A stretch of 64,000 nucleotides of DNA from Myxococcales bacterium (GCA_016793325.1 JAEUKI010000060.1:62001-126000); one strand, 5' to 3'. Positions 33,704 to 42,451 are shown, counted from the stretch's first letter. Numbers and translations are program-made. The notes: a model not told the origin generated them from the sequence alone.

Positions 33704-34933
33704 ATGCGTCTCGGCTCGTTGCTCTCGCTCGTCGCGCTGGCTTGCAGCGCTTGCTCACCGCCCCCTGCACCGCAAGAGGACGCCGCGCCGCGCGATGTCG
33801 TGGGGGCTGACACGATCACCGAGCGCGACAGCGAGGCTGATGCTTCGATCGGTCCCGACGTCACCGTGGTCGAACGCGACGTCGCAGCGATGTCCGACAG
33901 CGCGACCGTCGTCGACGCCGCGAGCGACGTGGTCGTGGTCGATGCGCCACGAGACACGAGGGTTCCCGTGTTCGTCGCGCAGGGACACATGGGACGAATC
34001 ACGGTGTCCTGCGACGACGGCCGAACGTGGGTCGGCAATCGCTCTTCCAACGACGCTGCGCGATGCTTCACCGGCGGGCTCGACTGCGATCACAACGCGA
34101 CCGCTGGGCGCGGGCTCGCCTACGGCAATGGCTACTTCGTCGCGACGTTCGGCTGGGGAACGCCCGGCGTCGTCCGCCGCTCGAACACGGGGCTCACGTG
34201 GGAGGACACGCTGCCGGGCCGCACGTTTGCAGACGTCGCCTTCGGCAACGGCGTGTTTCTCGCCAACGAACGCACGCTCCAGCGCTCGTCCGACGGCACG
34301 GGCTGGCGCGCGGCAGGCGACACCACCGCGGGCCCGTGGAACGTTCGAACCATCGAGTTCATTGCGCACGGACCGCGGGGACGATTCCTGGTCTCCGCGG
34401 AGTCGGGGACCGATCGCGACATCGTGTGGAGCGCGGACAACGGCACGACTTGGCAACGCGCGCGCACGCGTCCCCCAGAGTGTGGACAGTCCGCGCGAGG
34501 GTTTGCCTACGGCAACGGCGTCGCGATCCTGACGAGCGGCGCGGGCCACGCGTGCCGATCGACCGACGGAGGCGAGTCGTGGACGAGGATCGCAGTGGCG
34601 ATGGGTGAGCTCACGACGCCCGTGTGGACGGGAAGCGAGTTCTTCGCGTGGGAGGGCTCGCGCTTGTGGCGCAGCGCCGACGGGATGCAGTGGACGTCGA
34701 CGCCGTTGGTCGGAACGGGACTCTCGATCGGCGCGGTCGCGCGCAGCCCGAGCGGGACGTTCGTGGCGGTGCGGGGCGGATGGCAAGTCTGGTACGACCA
34801 GCAGCGGTTCTATCGAAGCACCGACGGCATTCGATGGGAGACGCTCGCCGCCGGGACCTTCGTCGGAAGCCACCCGATCAATTTCATCGAGTTCGGCTAC
34901 GCGCCCGCCGGAACCATGTGCCCCACGCGGTGA
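33704..34933 (+). CDS. BNR/sialidase-like repeat lipoprotein
   Basis: 409 residues from the ATG at 33704, with a lipobox (SLVALACSAC; lipidated Cys near 17). The linker (residues 18-84) is rich in Asp, Val, Ser and Thr. The rest holds repeated S-x-D-x-G-x-x-W boxes: SCDDGRTWVG, RSSDGTGWRA, SADNGTTWQR, RSTDGGESWTR, RSADGMQWTS and RSTDGIRWET, six Asp-box (BNR) repeats as in sialidase/photosynthesis-assembly propellers. No sialidase catalytic arginines or Tyr/Glu pair are apparent, so it is more likely a structural or binding propeller. The gene ends 33 bp before the 95-bp inverted repeat. Confidence 0.82.
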   Translation: MRLGSLLSLVALACSACSPPPAPQEDAAPRDVVGADTITERDSEADASIGPDVTVVERDVAAMSDSATVVDAASDVVVVDAPRDTRVPVFVAQGHMGRITVSCDDGRTWVGNRSSNDAARCFTGGLDCDHNATAGRGLAYGNGYFVATFGWGTPGVVRRSNTGLTWEDTLPGRTFADVAFGNGVFLANERTLQRSSDGTGWRAAGDTTAGPWNVRTIEFIAHGPRGRFLVSAESGTDRDIVWSADNGTTWQRARTRPPECGQSARGFAYGNGVAILTSGAGHACRSTDGGESWTRIAVAMGELTTPVWTGSEFFAWEGSRLWRSADGMQWTSTPLVGTGLSIGAVARSPSGTFVAVRGGWQVWYDQQRFYRSTDGIRWETLAAGTFVGSHPINFIEFGYAPAGTMCPTR

Positions 34934-34968
34934 CGAGTCGCGGGATACGGGAGCGAGCGGCTGAAAGC

Positions 34969-35247
34969 AGCCCCCACCCGCGCTGCCGCGCGCCCCGCCC
35001 CCACGGAGTGAGGGCGGGGCTTTGCAATGCGAAATCGTTGTAATTCGACTGACAGGTTGATTGTATGGGCCATTGCACAGCGAGGGCCGCTCGTCGCTCG
35101 ATCGAGGTGTATGCTCGACAGCGAGCGTGACCGCATGCAATCGTGGCACACGCAATCAACCTGTCAGTCGAATTACAACGATTTCGCATTGCAAAGCCCC
35201 GCCCTCACTCCGTGGGGGCGGGGCGCGCGGCAGCGCGGGTGGGGGCT
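34969..35247. repeat. Perfect 95-bp inverted repeat with 89-bp spacer
   Basis: Left arm 34969-35063 and right arm 35153-35247 are exact reverse complements across 95 bp. Each arm begins AGCCCCCACCCGCGCTGCC and ends GACAGGTTGATTG and contains its own GC stem, GCCCCGCCC / GGGCGGGGC. The spacer is 35064-35152. The transcript of either strand would form a very long hairpin. A 20-bp copy of the outer arm end lies further on at 35317-35336 in inverted orientation to the left arm start (34967-34986). No transposase is nearby. It resembles a MITE or palindromic repeat element, and its position between two converging genes also fits bidirectional termination. Confidence 0.9.
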
Positions 35248-35316
35248 CCGAAGTCTTCGCTTTCCGCAGCAGCGATGGTCCGATCGCGATGTGTCCCGTT
35301 GCGCATCACGTGGGCT

Positions 35317-35336
35317 GCAGCGCGGGTGGGGGCTGC
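35317..35336. repeat. Third partial copy of the inverted-repeat arm end
   Basis: GCAGCGCGGGTGGGGGCTGC at 35317-35336 is the exact reverse complement of 34967-34986 and a direct copy of the outer end of the right arm (17 bp of it at 35231-35247). It may be the end of a second, deleted element. Confidence 0.7.
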
Positions 35337-35350
35337 TTACCGCGCCCGAT

Positions 35351-36823
35351 TCACGCCTTCGGCCCGTCCCAATCGCCGTGAAACGCGATCGGCAAGAGCG
35401 GAAGCGGCACGCTCGCGACGGGGCCTCGATCGATCGCGCTCGCGTCGAACACCGCCAAGGTCGTTCGCTCTTCGACGCCGTCGGACAAGATCGCGAGCAC
35501 GTGACCGCGGTCTTCGTGCGCGGGATCCGGCGCGAACAGAGGCTCGCCAACGAACACATCCTCGGGCGCGGTCCACACCTGCGGAGCCTTCTCGGGCTCG
35601 CGCGTATCCACGCGAACGATCGAGTCGAACGGGTCGCTGTACCGCGTGTCCGCCCTCGTCGCGCCGAAGATCAGCGCGCTCTCGACGCCGTCCTTCAACG
35701 GATGAACCCGCGGAAAATCCACCCCGTGCGGCACGAGCTTCTTCCACGTCGCGCGCTCGGCCCCTTCGGCGATCCGCGCGCGATAGAGCCGCTGCGGCCG
35801 TCGCACGTCGGGCAACGCGGGGTCGAACGGCGTGTGCGGACCCGTGTATCCAAACTCTTCGCCGAACTCGAAGCGATGAAACACGCACGCGTCCACGAAC
35901 ACCTCGGCCCCGCGCTGAAAAGCGTTCGCGAAGTGCACCACGAACACGCGATCGGGCGCCGTCACCACCCTCATCGGCGCCGATCCCTTGCGTGGAATGA
36001 GATAGAACATCCCCGGCTTCTGCTCGTCGATCGCCACGGACCTCAGCATCGTCGAGGTCCCGAGCGCCATCTTCGCGAGCTCGCCGAGCTTCATCTTCAA
36101 CGGGTTGGCCCCGAGCACGTAGTAGTCGGGCGTGATCGCGAAGTCGTGCGCGAAGAGGGCGCCCTCGACGGTGACCTCGCGCGACGAGAGCACGTTTGCG
36201 CTGCGATCCACCTCGCGAAACGTGATCTTCGTGTTGCGGCCCATCGTCAAGCTGCACAGCACGAGGCAGTCTCGCGTCGCGTCGTAGTGCATGTGCGCGA
36301 GCGTCGCTTGCCCTTGGATCGCTCCGCCGAAGGTCTCTTCGCCGAGGGTCTCGAGCGTCGTGGCGTCGAGCGCGTGCGGAGCCCCGCCCTCCCAGCCAGC
36401 CAACAATCGATCACCCCAGCGGACGATCGTCGTGTTGGCGACGTTGCGGGGCGTTCCGAAGCCGATGTTCTTCCACGGCGCGTCGTCGATGTTCGTCGCG
36501 AAGCCGCGGTGAACGAGCTTCTTCGCGGCGAGCTCGTCGCGATAGACCTTCGTCTCGACGAAGCGCGCGCGCAGCCGGCAGCCCCCATCCTCCGTCAGCT
36601 CGAACGAGCGAAGGTACCCGTGACCGTCGAACGGATGCGCGATGCGCCCGCCGATCTTCGTCCAGCCGGGGCCGTTCGAGAGCACGCGCCCACCGCGCAA
36701 TGCGCCAGGGATTTCACCGGTGATCTGCGAGGCAGAGACGGTCAGGTCGAGCGCGCCGGGGCTGGCGGCCATGGCGTTGTTCCACGAGCGAGCGCGGCGA
36801 GAGAGCGTGCGTGCGGCGTCCAT
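35351..36823 (-). CDS. Carotenoid cleavage oxygenase (RPE65/apocarotenoid family)
   Basis: 490 residues from the ATG at 36823 (the frame extends 20 codons upstream, without a ribosome site). The four iron-ligand histidines of the seven-bladed family are seen in order: LAHMHYDATRD, FAHDFAITPDYYV, VVHFANAFQRG and the terminal AFHGDW. The N-terminal GGRVLSNGPGWTKIGGRIAHPFDGHGY segment is also typical. These enzymes use Fe(II) and O2 to cleave carotenoids or stilbene-like compounds in the cytoplasm or at the membrane. No carotenoid biosynthesis gene is visible in the window. The start lies 379 bp from the divergent lipoprotein gene, with dyad symmetry in between. Confidence 0.92.
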   Translation of the reverse strand: MDAARTLSRRARSWNNAMAASPGALDLTVSASQITGEIPGALRGGRVLSNGPGWTKIGGRIAHPFDGHGYLRSFELTEDGGCRLRARFVETKVYRDELAAKKLVHRGFATNIDDAPWKNIGFGTPRNVANTTIVRWGDRLLAGWEGGAPHALDATTLETLGEETFGGAIQGQATLAHMHYDATRDCLVLCSLTMGRNTKITFREVDRSANVLSSREVTVEGALFAHDFAITPDYYVLGANPLKMKLGELAKMALGTSTMLRSVAIDEQKPGMFYLIPRKGSAPMRVVTAPDRVFVVHFANAFQRGAEVFVDACVFHRFEFGEEFGYTGPHTPFDPALPDVRRPQRLYRARIAEGAERATWKKLVPHGVDFPRVHPLKDGVESALIFGATRADTRYSDPFDSIVRVDTREPEKAPQVWTAPEDVFVGEPLFAPDPAHEDRGHVLAILSDGVEERTTLAVFDASAIDRGPVASVPLPLLPIAFHGDWDGPKA

Positions 36824-37201
36824 CGATGACCGCGATCGTAGCGCGTCCCTTCGAGACCACCGCGCGAACTCGACTGCCCTCACGCGAGCTCGCGCGCGGC
36901 GATCGCTCGAAGCTCACTCGGTGCTCCGTGCTTCGGCCTCGGCGCACGTCGCCGGACGTCCTTCTCGAAATTGAGAATGGCCCCTCCCCTCCCCCACCGC
37001 TGTCCACACCGCGCGACACACTGTCCAGCCGCGTGGACAACGCGCGCTGCACGACACGCGATCCCCTTAGGCGTTTTCCAGCTGTTCCACCGGTTTCTTT
37101 GCACACCTACGAGCGTGGCACGCGGCCCGCAGTGAGCGCGCTTCGGAGCGAGCGGAGCGCAGTGGGCGCGACGTCGTCGCTTCGAAAGGACTGCCCGTAT
37201 C
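36824..37201. promoter_or_regulatory. Divergent control region (378 bp) with two dyads
   Basis: No gene. Between the carotenoid oxygenase start and the divergent lipoprotein start there are two candidate operators: TTCTC (36962-36966) with GAGAA (36973-36977) around GAAATT, and TGTCCA (37022-37027) with TGGACA (37034-37039) around GCCGCG. A further direct TGTCCA lies at 37001-37006, 21 bp (two helical turns) from the second site. A C-rich stretch at 36978-36999 is also present. A TGGCACG box near 37117 has only a poor sigma-54 -12 partner. Confidence 0.35.
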
Positions 37202-38311
37202 GTGGCAACGCACGCTCGCTCGCGCTTCTGTCTCTTGTTCGCGTCGCTCACCCTCGGAGCGTGCGCGCCCGCGATGACGCCGCCGGTGGACGCCTCCTCG
37301 AGCGACGCCTCCTCGAGCGACGCCGTCGACGCGAGCGCCGCGGACGCTGCGCCCGACAGCCCGCCCACGGACGCGCCCGTCACCTGCGTCAACGTGAGCG
37401 GCTCGTGGGAGTGGACGGGCTCGTGTTCGGATCCGCAGTTCAACCCCGTTCCCGGAACGTGTCTCGTGCAGACCGGCTGTCAGTACGCCGAGCTCGCCAA
37501 CGGAGAGAACAACACCTACTCGATCGTCGGAAACGTCGCGCGTCGTGAGTACACCCGCGCACGCGACGGGTTGGACGGGGTCGAAACTCTCACGTTCGAC
37601 GGAGACAACGCCGCCGCTGAGTTCGTCGTGACAGCCCCGGTGCGCGCCACGTGTCGCGCGACCGGACGACGCGGGAGCTTTGCCGGCGCTAGCAACTATT
37701 GCTGCGACGTCTCGCGCGCGTCGTGCGGCGCAAGTCAACGCTGCGTCGCAGTACAGGCCAACAGCAACATCGAACAGCTCACCACCGCGTGCGTCGCAGA
37801 CGGAACGATCCCGCTCGGCGGCGAGTGCACGCGCGTGATGAACCGCGTCGGCACGGACCAGTGCCAGGGCAACGCGGCGTGCGCGAACTTCGGACAGGCG
37901 ACCTCGACCGCGCGCGTGTGCCAGAAGCTCTGCGATCAACCGAGCGACTGCGCAGCCAATCAAGTGTGTCGTCGCTTGGGCGACGCGCCGCGTTCGGGCG
38001 TGTGCACCCCGCGCTGCGAGCTCGGAGGAACCACGTGTCAGCCGGCTGCGACCTGTCGCTTCGTCGGCGCGCTCGTCGAAGGAGCGACGCTCCAGGTGGA
38101 TACGGCCTGCGACTTCACCGGGATGCGCACCGAGGGCATGGCGTGCACGAGCGACCTCGACTGCGGCGCCAACCTCAACTGCCCATTCTGGACCGACTCG
38201 CCCGTGTGCCGCCGAACCTGCGACGCCACGCACGCGTGCCCCATGGGCACCCGCTGCGAGGCGCACCCGCTCGGAAGCGCGACGAGCCTCGGCGCGTGCG
38301 TCCCCGAGTGA
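37202..38311 (+). CDS. Cys-rich lipoprotein, unknown
   Basis: 369 residues starting with GTG at 37202; lipobox SLTLGAC. The Asp/Ser linker contains a duplicated 15-bp unit (SSSDASSSDA). A first domain (about 60-165) is beta-rich with the Cys pairs SCSDP and QTGCQYAE. The second half is a string of Cys motifs of variable spacing: CCDVSRASCGASQRC, CRRLGD, CELGGTTCQPAATC, CTSDLDCGANLNCPFW, CRRTCDATHACPMGTRC. These recall Dickkopf-like or EB-type modules with CxxDxDC and CPxGxxC boxes. No function assigned. It is one of several such proteins in the window and ends 95 bp before the converging sigma-54 regulator gene. Confidence 0.8.
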   Translation: MATHARSRFCLLFASLTLGACAPAMTPPVDASSSDASSSDAVDASAADAAPDSPPTDAPVTCVNVSGSWEWTGSCSDPQFNPVPGTCLVQTGCQYAELANGENNTYSIVGNVARREYTRARDGLDGVETLTFDGDNAAAEFVVTAPVRATCRATGRRGSFAGASNYCCDVSRASCGASQRCVAVQANSNIEQLTTACVADGTIPLGGECTRVMNRVGTDQCQGNAACANFGQATSTARVCQKLCDQPSDCAANQVCRRLGDAPRSGVCTPRCELGGTTCQPAATCRFVGALVEGATLQVDTACDFTGMRTEGMACTSDLDCGANLNCPFWTDSPVCRRTCDATHACPMGTRCEAHPLGSATSLGACVPE

Positions 38312-38406
38312 GCTTGATCTGCGAGTGAGTTTCCCCACGAAAGCGTCGGCACCCACGATCCGATCGAAGGCCCTCGAGCGTGCGTTGATCGCCGCGATGC
38401 GCGGGC

Positions 38407-40197
38407 TCAACCCCGGCCGCGCGGGCGAGGCAAATGGTACCGCTCGATGAGGTTCACGATCTGGCTGCGCGAGATCCCGAGGACCTCTGCCGCGCGCGTC
38501 TGGTTGTGCTGACAATGTTCGAGGACGCGTCGAACGTGATCGCGCTCGGCGTCGGCCTTCACCTCGGCGAGCGTTCGAAGCACCGACGTCTCGTCCGAGC
38601 CCGAAGCAGGCGCGCTCGGCTCGGGCGATGACGGAGCGATCGATGCGGGCTGAGCGCCGCGCGCCGCGACGTGTCTCGCGACCGACAAGTGCTCGGGGAG
38701 GATCACTGCTCCGTCTGCCAGGATGAGCGCGCGGGTCATCTCGTTGCGGAGCTCGCGAACGTTGCCCGGCCAACGATGACGCTCGAGCACCCCGCGCGCC
38801 GCGCGCGAGAGGGACGGAGGCGCGCGATCCGCTGCCTTCGCGGCCATCACGAGAAAGCGCTCGGCGAGCGGCCCCACCTCGCCCGTGCGCTCGCGCAGCG
38901 GCGGGACGTGCAGCGTGAATCCCTCGAGCCGAAAATAGAGATCCCCGCGAAACTCCGCGCGCTCGACGGCTGCGTCGAGGTCCCGGTTGGTCGCGGCGAT
39001 GAAGCGCACGTCGATGGGGCGCTCTTCGGTCGAGCCCACGCGGCGGACCTTTCGCTCCTCGAGCACACGAAGGAGCTTCGCTTGCACCGAGGGCGCGAGC
39101 TCGCCGACCTCGTCGAAGAAGACCGTCCCTCCCGCGGCGGCTTCGATGATCCCCGCACGCGCGGCGTTGGCTCCCGTGAACGCGCCGCGCTCGTAGCCGA
39201 AGAGCTCGGCCTCCGCGAGCGACTCAGTGAACGACGCGCAGTTGACCGCGCAGTACGGCTTGCCGCTGCGCTTCGAACGCCGGTGAATCTCTCGCGCGAC
39301 GACCTCCTTGCCCGTGCCCATCTCGCCGAGGAGCAACACGGACACGTCCGAGCGCGCGACGCGATCGACCAGCGCGTAGAGCGCGCGCATCGCAGGGTCC
39401 TCGACGATCAGCGACGACTCGAGTTCGGGCGCGAGCTTCGTCGGCGCCGCGAGCTCGGCGTTCAGGCGCTCGATGAGCAGATCCGACGTTCGCCCGTGCT
39501 GCGGACAGACCGCGTAGACCGACCTCCATCGCACGCCGAGCGCGGTCAACGCCGCGCCGATCGCCGCGAGCTTGTCGTCGTGATCCTCGCCGCGCGCGAA
39601 GAACAACTCGAATTCGTGTGGCGCATACCGCGCGATCACGTCCCCGCCCCCGAGCGCGCCCGCGATCGCCGCCTCGATCGTTCGATCGACGATCGCCTCG
39701 ACGCGGACCCGCGCGACCGCGAAGCGCTGGGACCGATCGAGCGCCACCCGGTCGCACTCGTCCGCGAGGCGCGCCTCGAAGTACTCGTGCGATCGCACCG
39801 CGCGATCGACTCGCGGCACAATCCGCGTGCGTCCGTGAATGACGCACGGGACTTTTCCCACCGAGAACTCTTCGCCCGCGACCACGTCGACGCGCCTGCC
39901 GGGCTCGATGGGCGATCCGTTGACCGTCGTCTTGTTCGCGCTGTTGAGGTCCTCGAGTTGAATCGTTCGACCCACGTGGATCGCGAGGTGCGAACGCGAC
40001 ACGGACGGAGCATCGACCACGATGTCGCTCGCGTTCGAGCGACCGACGATCAGCGTCCTTCCCTCCGAGAGCGCGATCGACTGCGGCGAGTCACCGAGGA
40101 TGTAGAGCACACGAACGTCGCTCTTGCGGTCGTCGCTCGCGTCAATGACCGTGTTCTTCGCGGTCTCCGACGCCGAGCGAGCCTTCTCGATGCTCAT
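38407..40197 (-). CDS. FHA-domain sigma-54-dependent transcriptional activator (NtrC type)
   Basis: 596 residues. FHA domain about 28-110 (LIVGRSNASDIVVDAPSVSRSH then LNSANKTTVNG) for phosphothreonine binding. Residues about 138-250 look like a degenerate GGDEF/cyclase-homology domain (RYAPHEFELFFARGED in place of GGDEF). The AAA+ core has Walker A GEMGTGKE (291-298), the sigma-54-contacting GAFTGA (338-343), and Walker B GTVFFDE (357-363). C-terminal Fis-type HTH near 560-590 (NQTRAAEVLGISRSQIVNLIERY). FHA-headed activators are common in myxobacteria and are switched on by Ser/Thr kinases; the kinase at 652-2202 is too far to be a sure partner. Target promoters unknown. Confidence 0.95.
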   Translation of the reverse strand: MSIEKARSASETAKNTVIDASDDRKSDVRVLYILGDSPQSIALSEGRTLIVGRSNASDIVVDAPSVSRSHLAIHVGRTIQLEDLNSANKTTVNGSPIEPGRRVDVVAGEEFSVGKVPCVIHGRTRIVPRVDRAVRSHEYFEARLADECDRVALDRSQRFAVARVRVEAIVDRTIEAAIAGALGGGDVIARYAPHEFELFFARGEDHDDKLAAIGAALTALGVRWRSVYAVCPQHGRTSDLLIERLNAELAAPTKLAPELESSLIVEDPAMRALYALVDRVARSDVSVLLLGEMGTGKEVVAREIHRRSKRSGKPYCAVNCASFTESLAEAELFGYERGAFTGANAARAGIIEAAAGGTVFFDEVGELAPSVQAKLLRVLEERKVRRVGSTEERPIDVRFIAATNRDLDAAVERAEFRGDLYFRLEGFTLHVPPLRERTGEVGPLAERFLVMAAKAADRAPPSLSRAARGVLERHRWPGNVRELRNEMTRALILADGAVILPEHLSVARHVAARGAQPASIAPSSPEPSAPASGSDETSVLRTLAEVKADAERDHVRRVLEHCQHNQTRAAEVLGISRSQIVNLIERYHLPRPRGRG

Positions 40198-40237
40198 GGC
40201 TCATCGTACCCTCACATCGCGCGATCGCGCCGCTCGT

Positions 40238-41047
40238 TCAGCGCGCGAGACGCGCGGCGATCTCCGAGGGATCGAGGGCGACGAGCGACACGACGGCCAC
40301 GGCGTTTCCAGCGCGCATCTCAGCGCGCACCGTCGTGCGCTCGGCCTCCGTGAGCGCTCGCCCGAGTCGAGCCTCGAGCGCGTCGCGGAGCAGCTCGAAC
40401 CGCCCCTCTTCGCGCCCTTCTTCGCGACCCTCTTCGCGACCCGCCTCGCGCACGTCGTCGATGCTTCGGTATCCAGCGCGGAGCAGCAAATTGCGCATCG
40501 AGACATCGAGCGCCACGCGCCGATCCCAGAGCGCCTCGGCCGGAATTTTCTCCTGCAAAACACCTGGCGCTTCGATGAGCGACGCGCCCGTGTGAACGCT
40601 CATCGACTCGGGAGACGAGTACACCTCGACGCGACGCGGACCGACGAGTCGCACGACCCAAACGTAGCGGGCTCCAGCGCCGAAGTACTCTTCGATCTTG
40701 GTCTGTAGATCGGTCTCTTTGGTGCCCTCGTCGGCGTACTCGACGGCGAGCGGCGGCGCGCCCTTCGCCCACCCCGCGGTCTCCGAAGGAACCCCTCCGA
40801 CGCTCACGTCCGGCGCGCGCACAGTGTCCTCGGCCAGCTTGTGACCGACGTCCACGCCGAGCTCGACCACCATCGGATCGCTGCCGATCGCGAGCGCGCC
40901 CGTCACGTTCGCGTTGCCGTGTCGCGTGCCCGCGGGCGAGAGCTGCACGGGATGTCCGCGCGAGATCTCGTAGTACCCGCCGGGCTCGAGGCCGTCGGCG
41001 CGAAACGGGCCGGGCGGAGACGTGCGCTTGGGGTCCTTGGAGTTCAT
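40238..41047 (-). CDS. Uma2-family (DUF820) PD-(D/E)XK nuclease-like protein
   Basis: 269 residues from the ATG at 41047. Middle region matches the Uma2 pattern: RAPDVSV, then PPLAVEYADEGTKETDLQTKIEEYFGAGARYVWVV, where D, E and the K of TKIEEY form the PD-(D/E)xK-like site. After it come AEALWDRRVALDVSMRN and a distinctive tail: REAGREEGREEGREEGR, a repeat of REEG (encoded by tandem 12-bp units), then a helical end. The same Arg/Glu tail occurs on Rpn-type transposase-nuclease relatives, where it is thought to mediate oligomerisation. Uma2 proteins are mostly of unknown role. Divergent from the secreted protein at 41322. Confidence 0.82.
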   Translation of the reverse strand: MNSKDPKRTSPPGPFRADGLEPGGYYEISRGHPVQLSPAGTRHGNANVTGALAIGSDPMVVELGVDVGHKLAEDTVRAPDVSVGGVPSETAGWAKGAPPLAVEYADEGTKETDLQTKIEEYFGAGARYVWVVRLVGPRRVEVYSSPESMSVHTGASLIEAPGVLQEKIPAEALWDRRVALDVSMRNLLLRAGYRSIDDVREAGREEGREEGREEGRFELLRDALEARLGRALTEAERTTVRAEMRAGNAVAVVSLVALDPSEIAARLAR

Positions 41048-41321
41048 CCGACGCTCGATCGTAGCAGAGCGCTGAGTCGACAGCCGCGGGCGTGCTCAGC
41101 GTTCACAGACAAATTCCAGGCAAAGCGAGGCTCACCCGTCGGCCGAGGGCGCGGCGGCCGTCGTTTCGTCGCCGTGATCATTCTCGATCTCGAGAACAAC
41201 AATCTCGCCGTCGCGCGCCACGAGATCGCGATGGGCCATTGAATCCCGTAAACACTCGCGCCGTCTCTCCGGCTCGCGTGTACAATCTCACGCGAGACTA
41301 TCGGTAGGAGGTCCCCGAGCG

Positions 41322-41858
41322 ATGCAGCGGTTCGATCGACGTATTGTGTTGGTTTCTGCCGGAGCGTCCGCGCTCGGGCTCTTGCTGCGCGACCGCGACG
41401 CCGAGGCGCAGCGGGCCGGCGCGATGATCTTCACGACCTCGAGGCCGCCGCGAGACTTCGTCGGCGACATCCGAGGCTGGGCCAACGCTCGCCGCGCGAC
41501 CGCGTATCAAGAAGACACCACCAACCACGTGTGGCGCGTGAATTTCTTCTTGTTCATGACGCGCCCGCCCAACGCCGTGTCGCTGACGCTCACGTGGTTC
41601 AAGGTCGAAGGTCGCGTCTCGCGCTACCTGTCCAACGAGAACATCAACGTCGGCGACCCCACGCAGCGCATCTTGTTTCACTCGACCACCGTGCGAAAGA
41701 CGCCCGGCGAGTTCGAGCCCAACGAGTCGTACGAAGCGCAAGTGAGCCTCAACGACTCGCGCGGCGCCCGTGAGCTCGGCCGCGCGCGCGTTCGACTCGA
41801 GGGCCCGGTCGAGCGTCGCGGCCCCGGCGTCGTCGACTTCACCCGCCCCGGAACCTGA
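41322..41858 (+). CDS. Secreted protein, unknown
   Basis: 178 residues. A strong ribosome site, AGGAGG at 41306-41311, is 10 bases ahead of the ATG. A signal peptide (FDRRIVLVSAGASALGLLLRDRDAEAQ), with two Arg ahead of the hydrophobic core, could be a Tat-type or a Sec signal. The mature domain of about 145 residues is beta-rich (NFFLFMTRPPNAVSLTLTWFKVEGRVSR, QRILFHSTTVRKTPGEFEPNESYEAQVSLND) and looks like an immunoglobulin-like or calycin-like sandwich. Family not recognised. The gene converges with the DUF2378 gene, 5 bp apart. Confidence 0.7.
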   Translation: MQRFDRRIVLVSAGASALGLLLRDRDAEAQRAGAMIFTTSRPPRDFVGDIRGWANARRATAYQEDTTNHVWRVNFFLFMTRPPNAVSLTLTWFKVEGRVSRYLSNENINVGDPTQRILFHSTTVRKTPGEFEPNESYEAQVSLNDSRGARELGRARVRLEGPVERRGPGVVDFTRPGT

Positions 41859-41863
41859 CGAAG

Positions 41864-42451
41864 TCACCCCCAGCGCACATCGAGCGTGGCGCTCGAGAGC
41901 GACTGCACCGACACGAGCACCTCGCCGCGCACACCACAGAGCTCCATGGCGCCTTCGACGACGCCGACCTGGTGTGTCTCCAAGAGCGCTGGCATGCCGT
42001 GAAAACTCACGTGAAAGTGGTTTGGGCCCGCGCGCTCGCTCCGGACTTTTCCGAAGTTGAGCCCGATCTCCCAGCCGCGCGCGGCGACGGCCATCACGAG
42101 CTCGAACTGCATCGAGAAGGCGCCGAACACGACTTTGCCTGCGTTTGTCCCGAGAAACGCAGAGTACGCGCGGCGCCCCAAGAGCCTCGCGCCCTCGCCG
42201 ACCGAGCCGTCGGGGCTCACCGCCGCGGCGGTGTCGACGAGCAATCGCAGGTAGTCCGCGTACGAATAGTCGAGAAACGGCAGGTACTTTCGCTCGACGA
42301 TCGCGTCGAGGCCGCTCGTGCCGCCGTGCGCCCTCCGCTGGCGAATCACGGACGAAAAGAACAATCCCTTGCACGCCGCGCGAGGCTCGAGCAGCGCGAG
42401 ATGAGCCCCGAGGTCGATTGGGTCGCCGAAGCGCGGTCGTCGAAACTCCAT
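41864..42451 (-). CDS. DUF2378 family protein (TIGR02265, myxobacteria-specific)
   Basis: 195 residues from the ATG at 42451. Length and order match the family: GLFFSSVIRQ near the N-terminus, RKYLPFLDYSYADYLRLLVDTAAAVSP in the middle, ARLLGRRAYSAFLGTNAGKVVFG, and FHVSFHGMPALLETHQVGVVEGAMELCG at the end. TIGR02265 proteins of about 200 residues are present in large numbers only in Myxococcales, function unknown; the fold is similar to haem/NO-binding-type signal domains (inference from general family descriptions). No signal or membrane segment, so it should be cytoplasmic. Strong evidence that the host is a myxobacterium. Confidence 0.9.
   Translation of the reverse strand: MEFRRPRFGDPIDLGAHLALLEPRAACKGLFFSSVIRQRRAHGGTSGLDAIVERKYLPFLDYSYADYLRLLVDTAAAVSPDGSVGEGARLLGRRAYSAFLGTNAGKVVFGAFSMQFELVMAVAARGWEIGLNFGKVRSERAGPNHFHVSFHGMPALLETHQVGVVEGAMELCGVRGEVLVSVQSLSSATLDVRWG

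Larger units (their letters stand above)
34934..35350. other. Intergenic region between convergent genes, occupied by an inverted-repeat element
   Basis: No plausible gene. The space from the end of the BNR lipoprotein to the end of the carotenoid oxygenase gene is filled by a 95-bp inverted repeat (listed separately), an 89-bp spacer, and a further partial copy of the arm end. Short open frames that cross the repeat are only a by-product of its sequence. Confidence 0.8.

Noticed and set aside
35027..36829. 600-codon plus-strand frame crossing the inverted repeat and the oxygenase gene
   Set aside because: Antisense to a clear carotenoid oxygenase; its start lies in the repeat.
37117..37132. 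Possible sigma-54 promoter (TGGCACG box) before the 37202 lipoprotein
   Set aside because: The -24 box is good, but the -12 element is CCGC, not TTGC, so not reported as a promoter.
40238..41047. Toxin-antitoxin or restriction system with the Uma2-like gene
   Set aside because: No paired antitoxin or methylase gene is adjacent.
41070..41101. Hairpin CGCTGAG/CTCAGCG in the 41048-41321 intergenic region
   Set aside because: The loop is 18 bases and no T run follows; too weak for a terminator.
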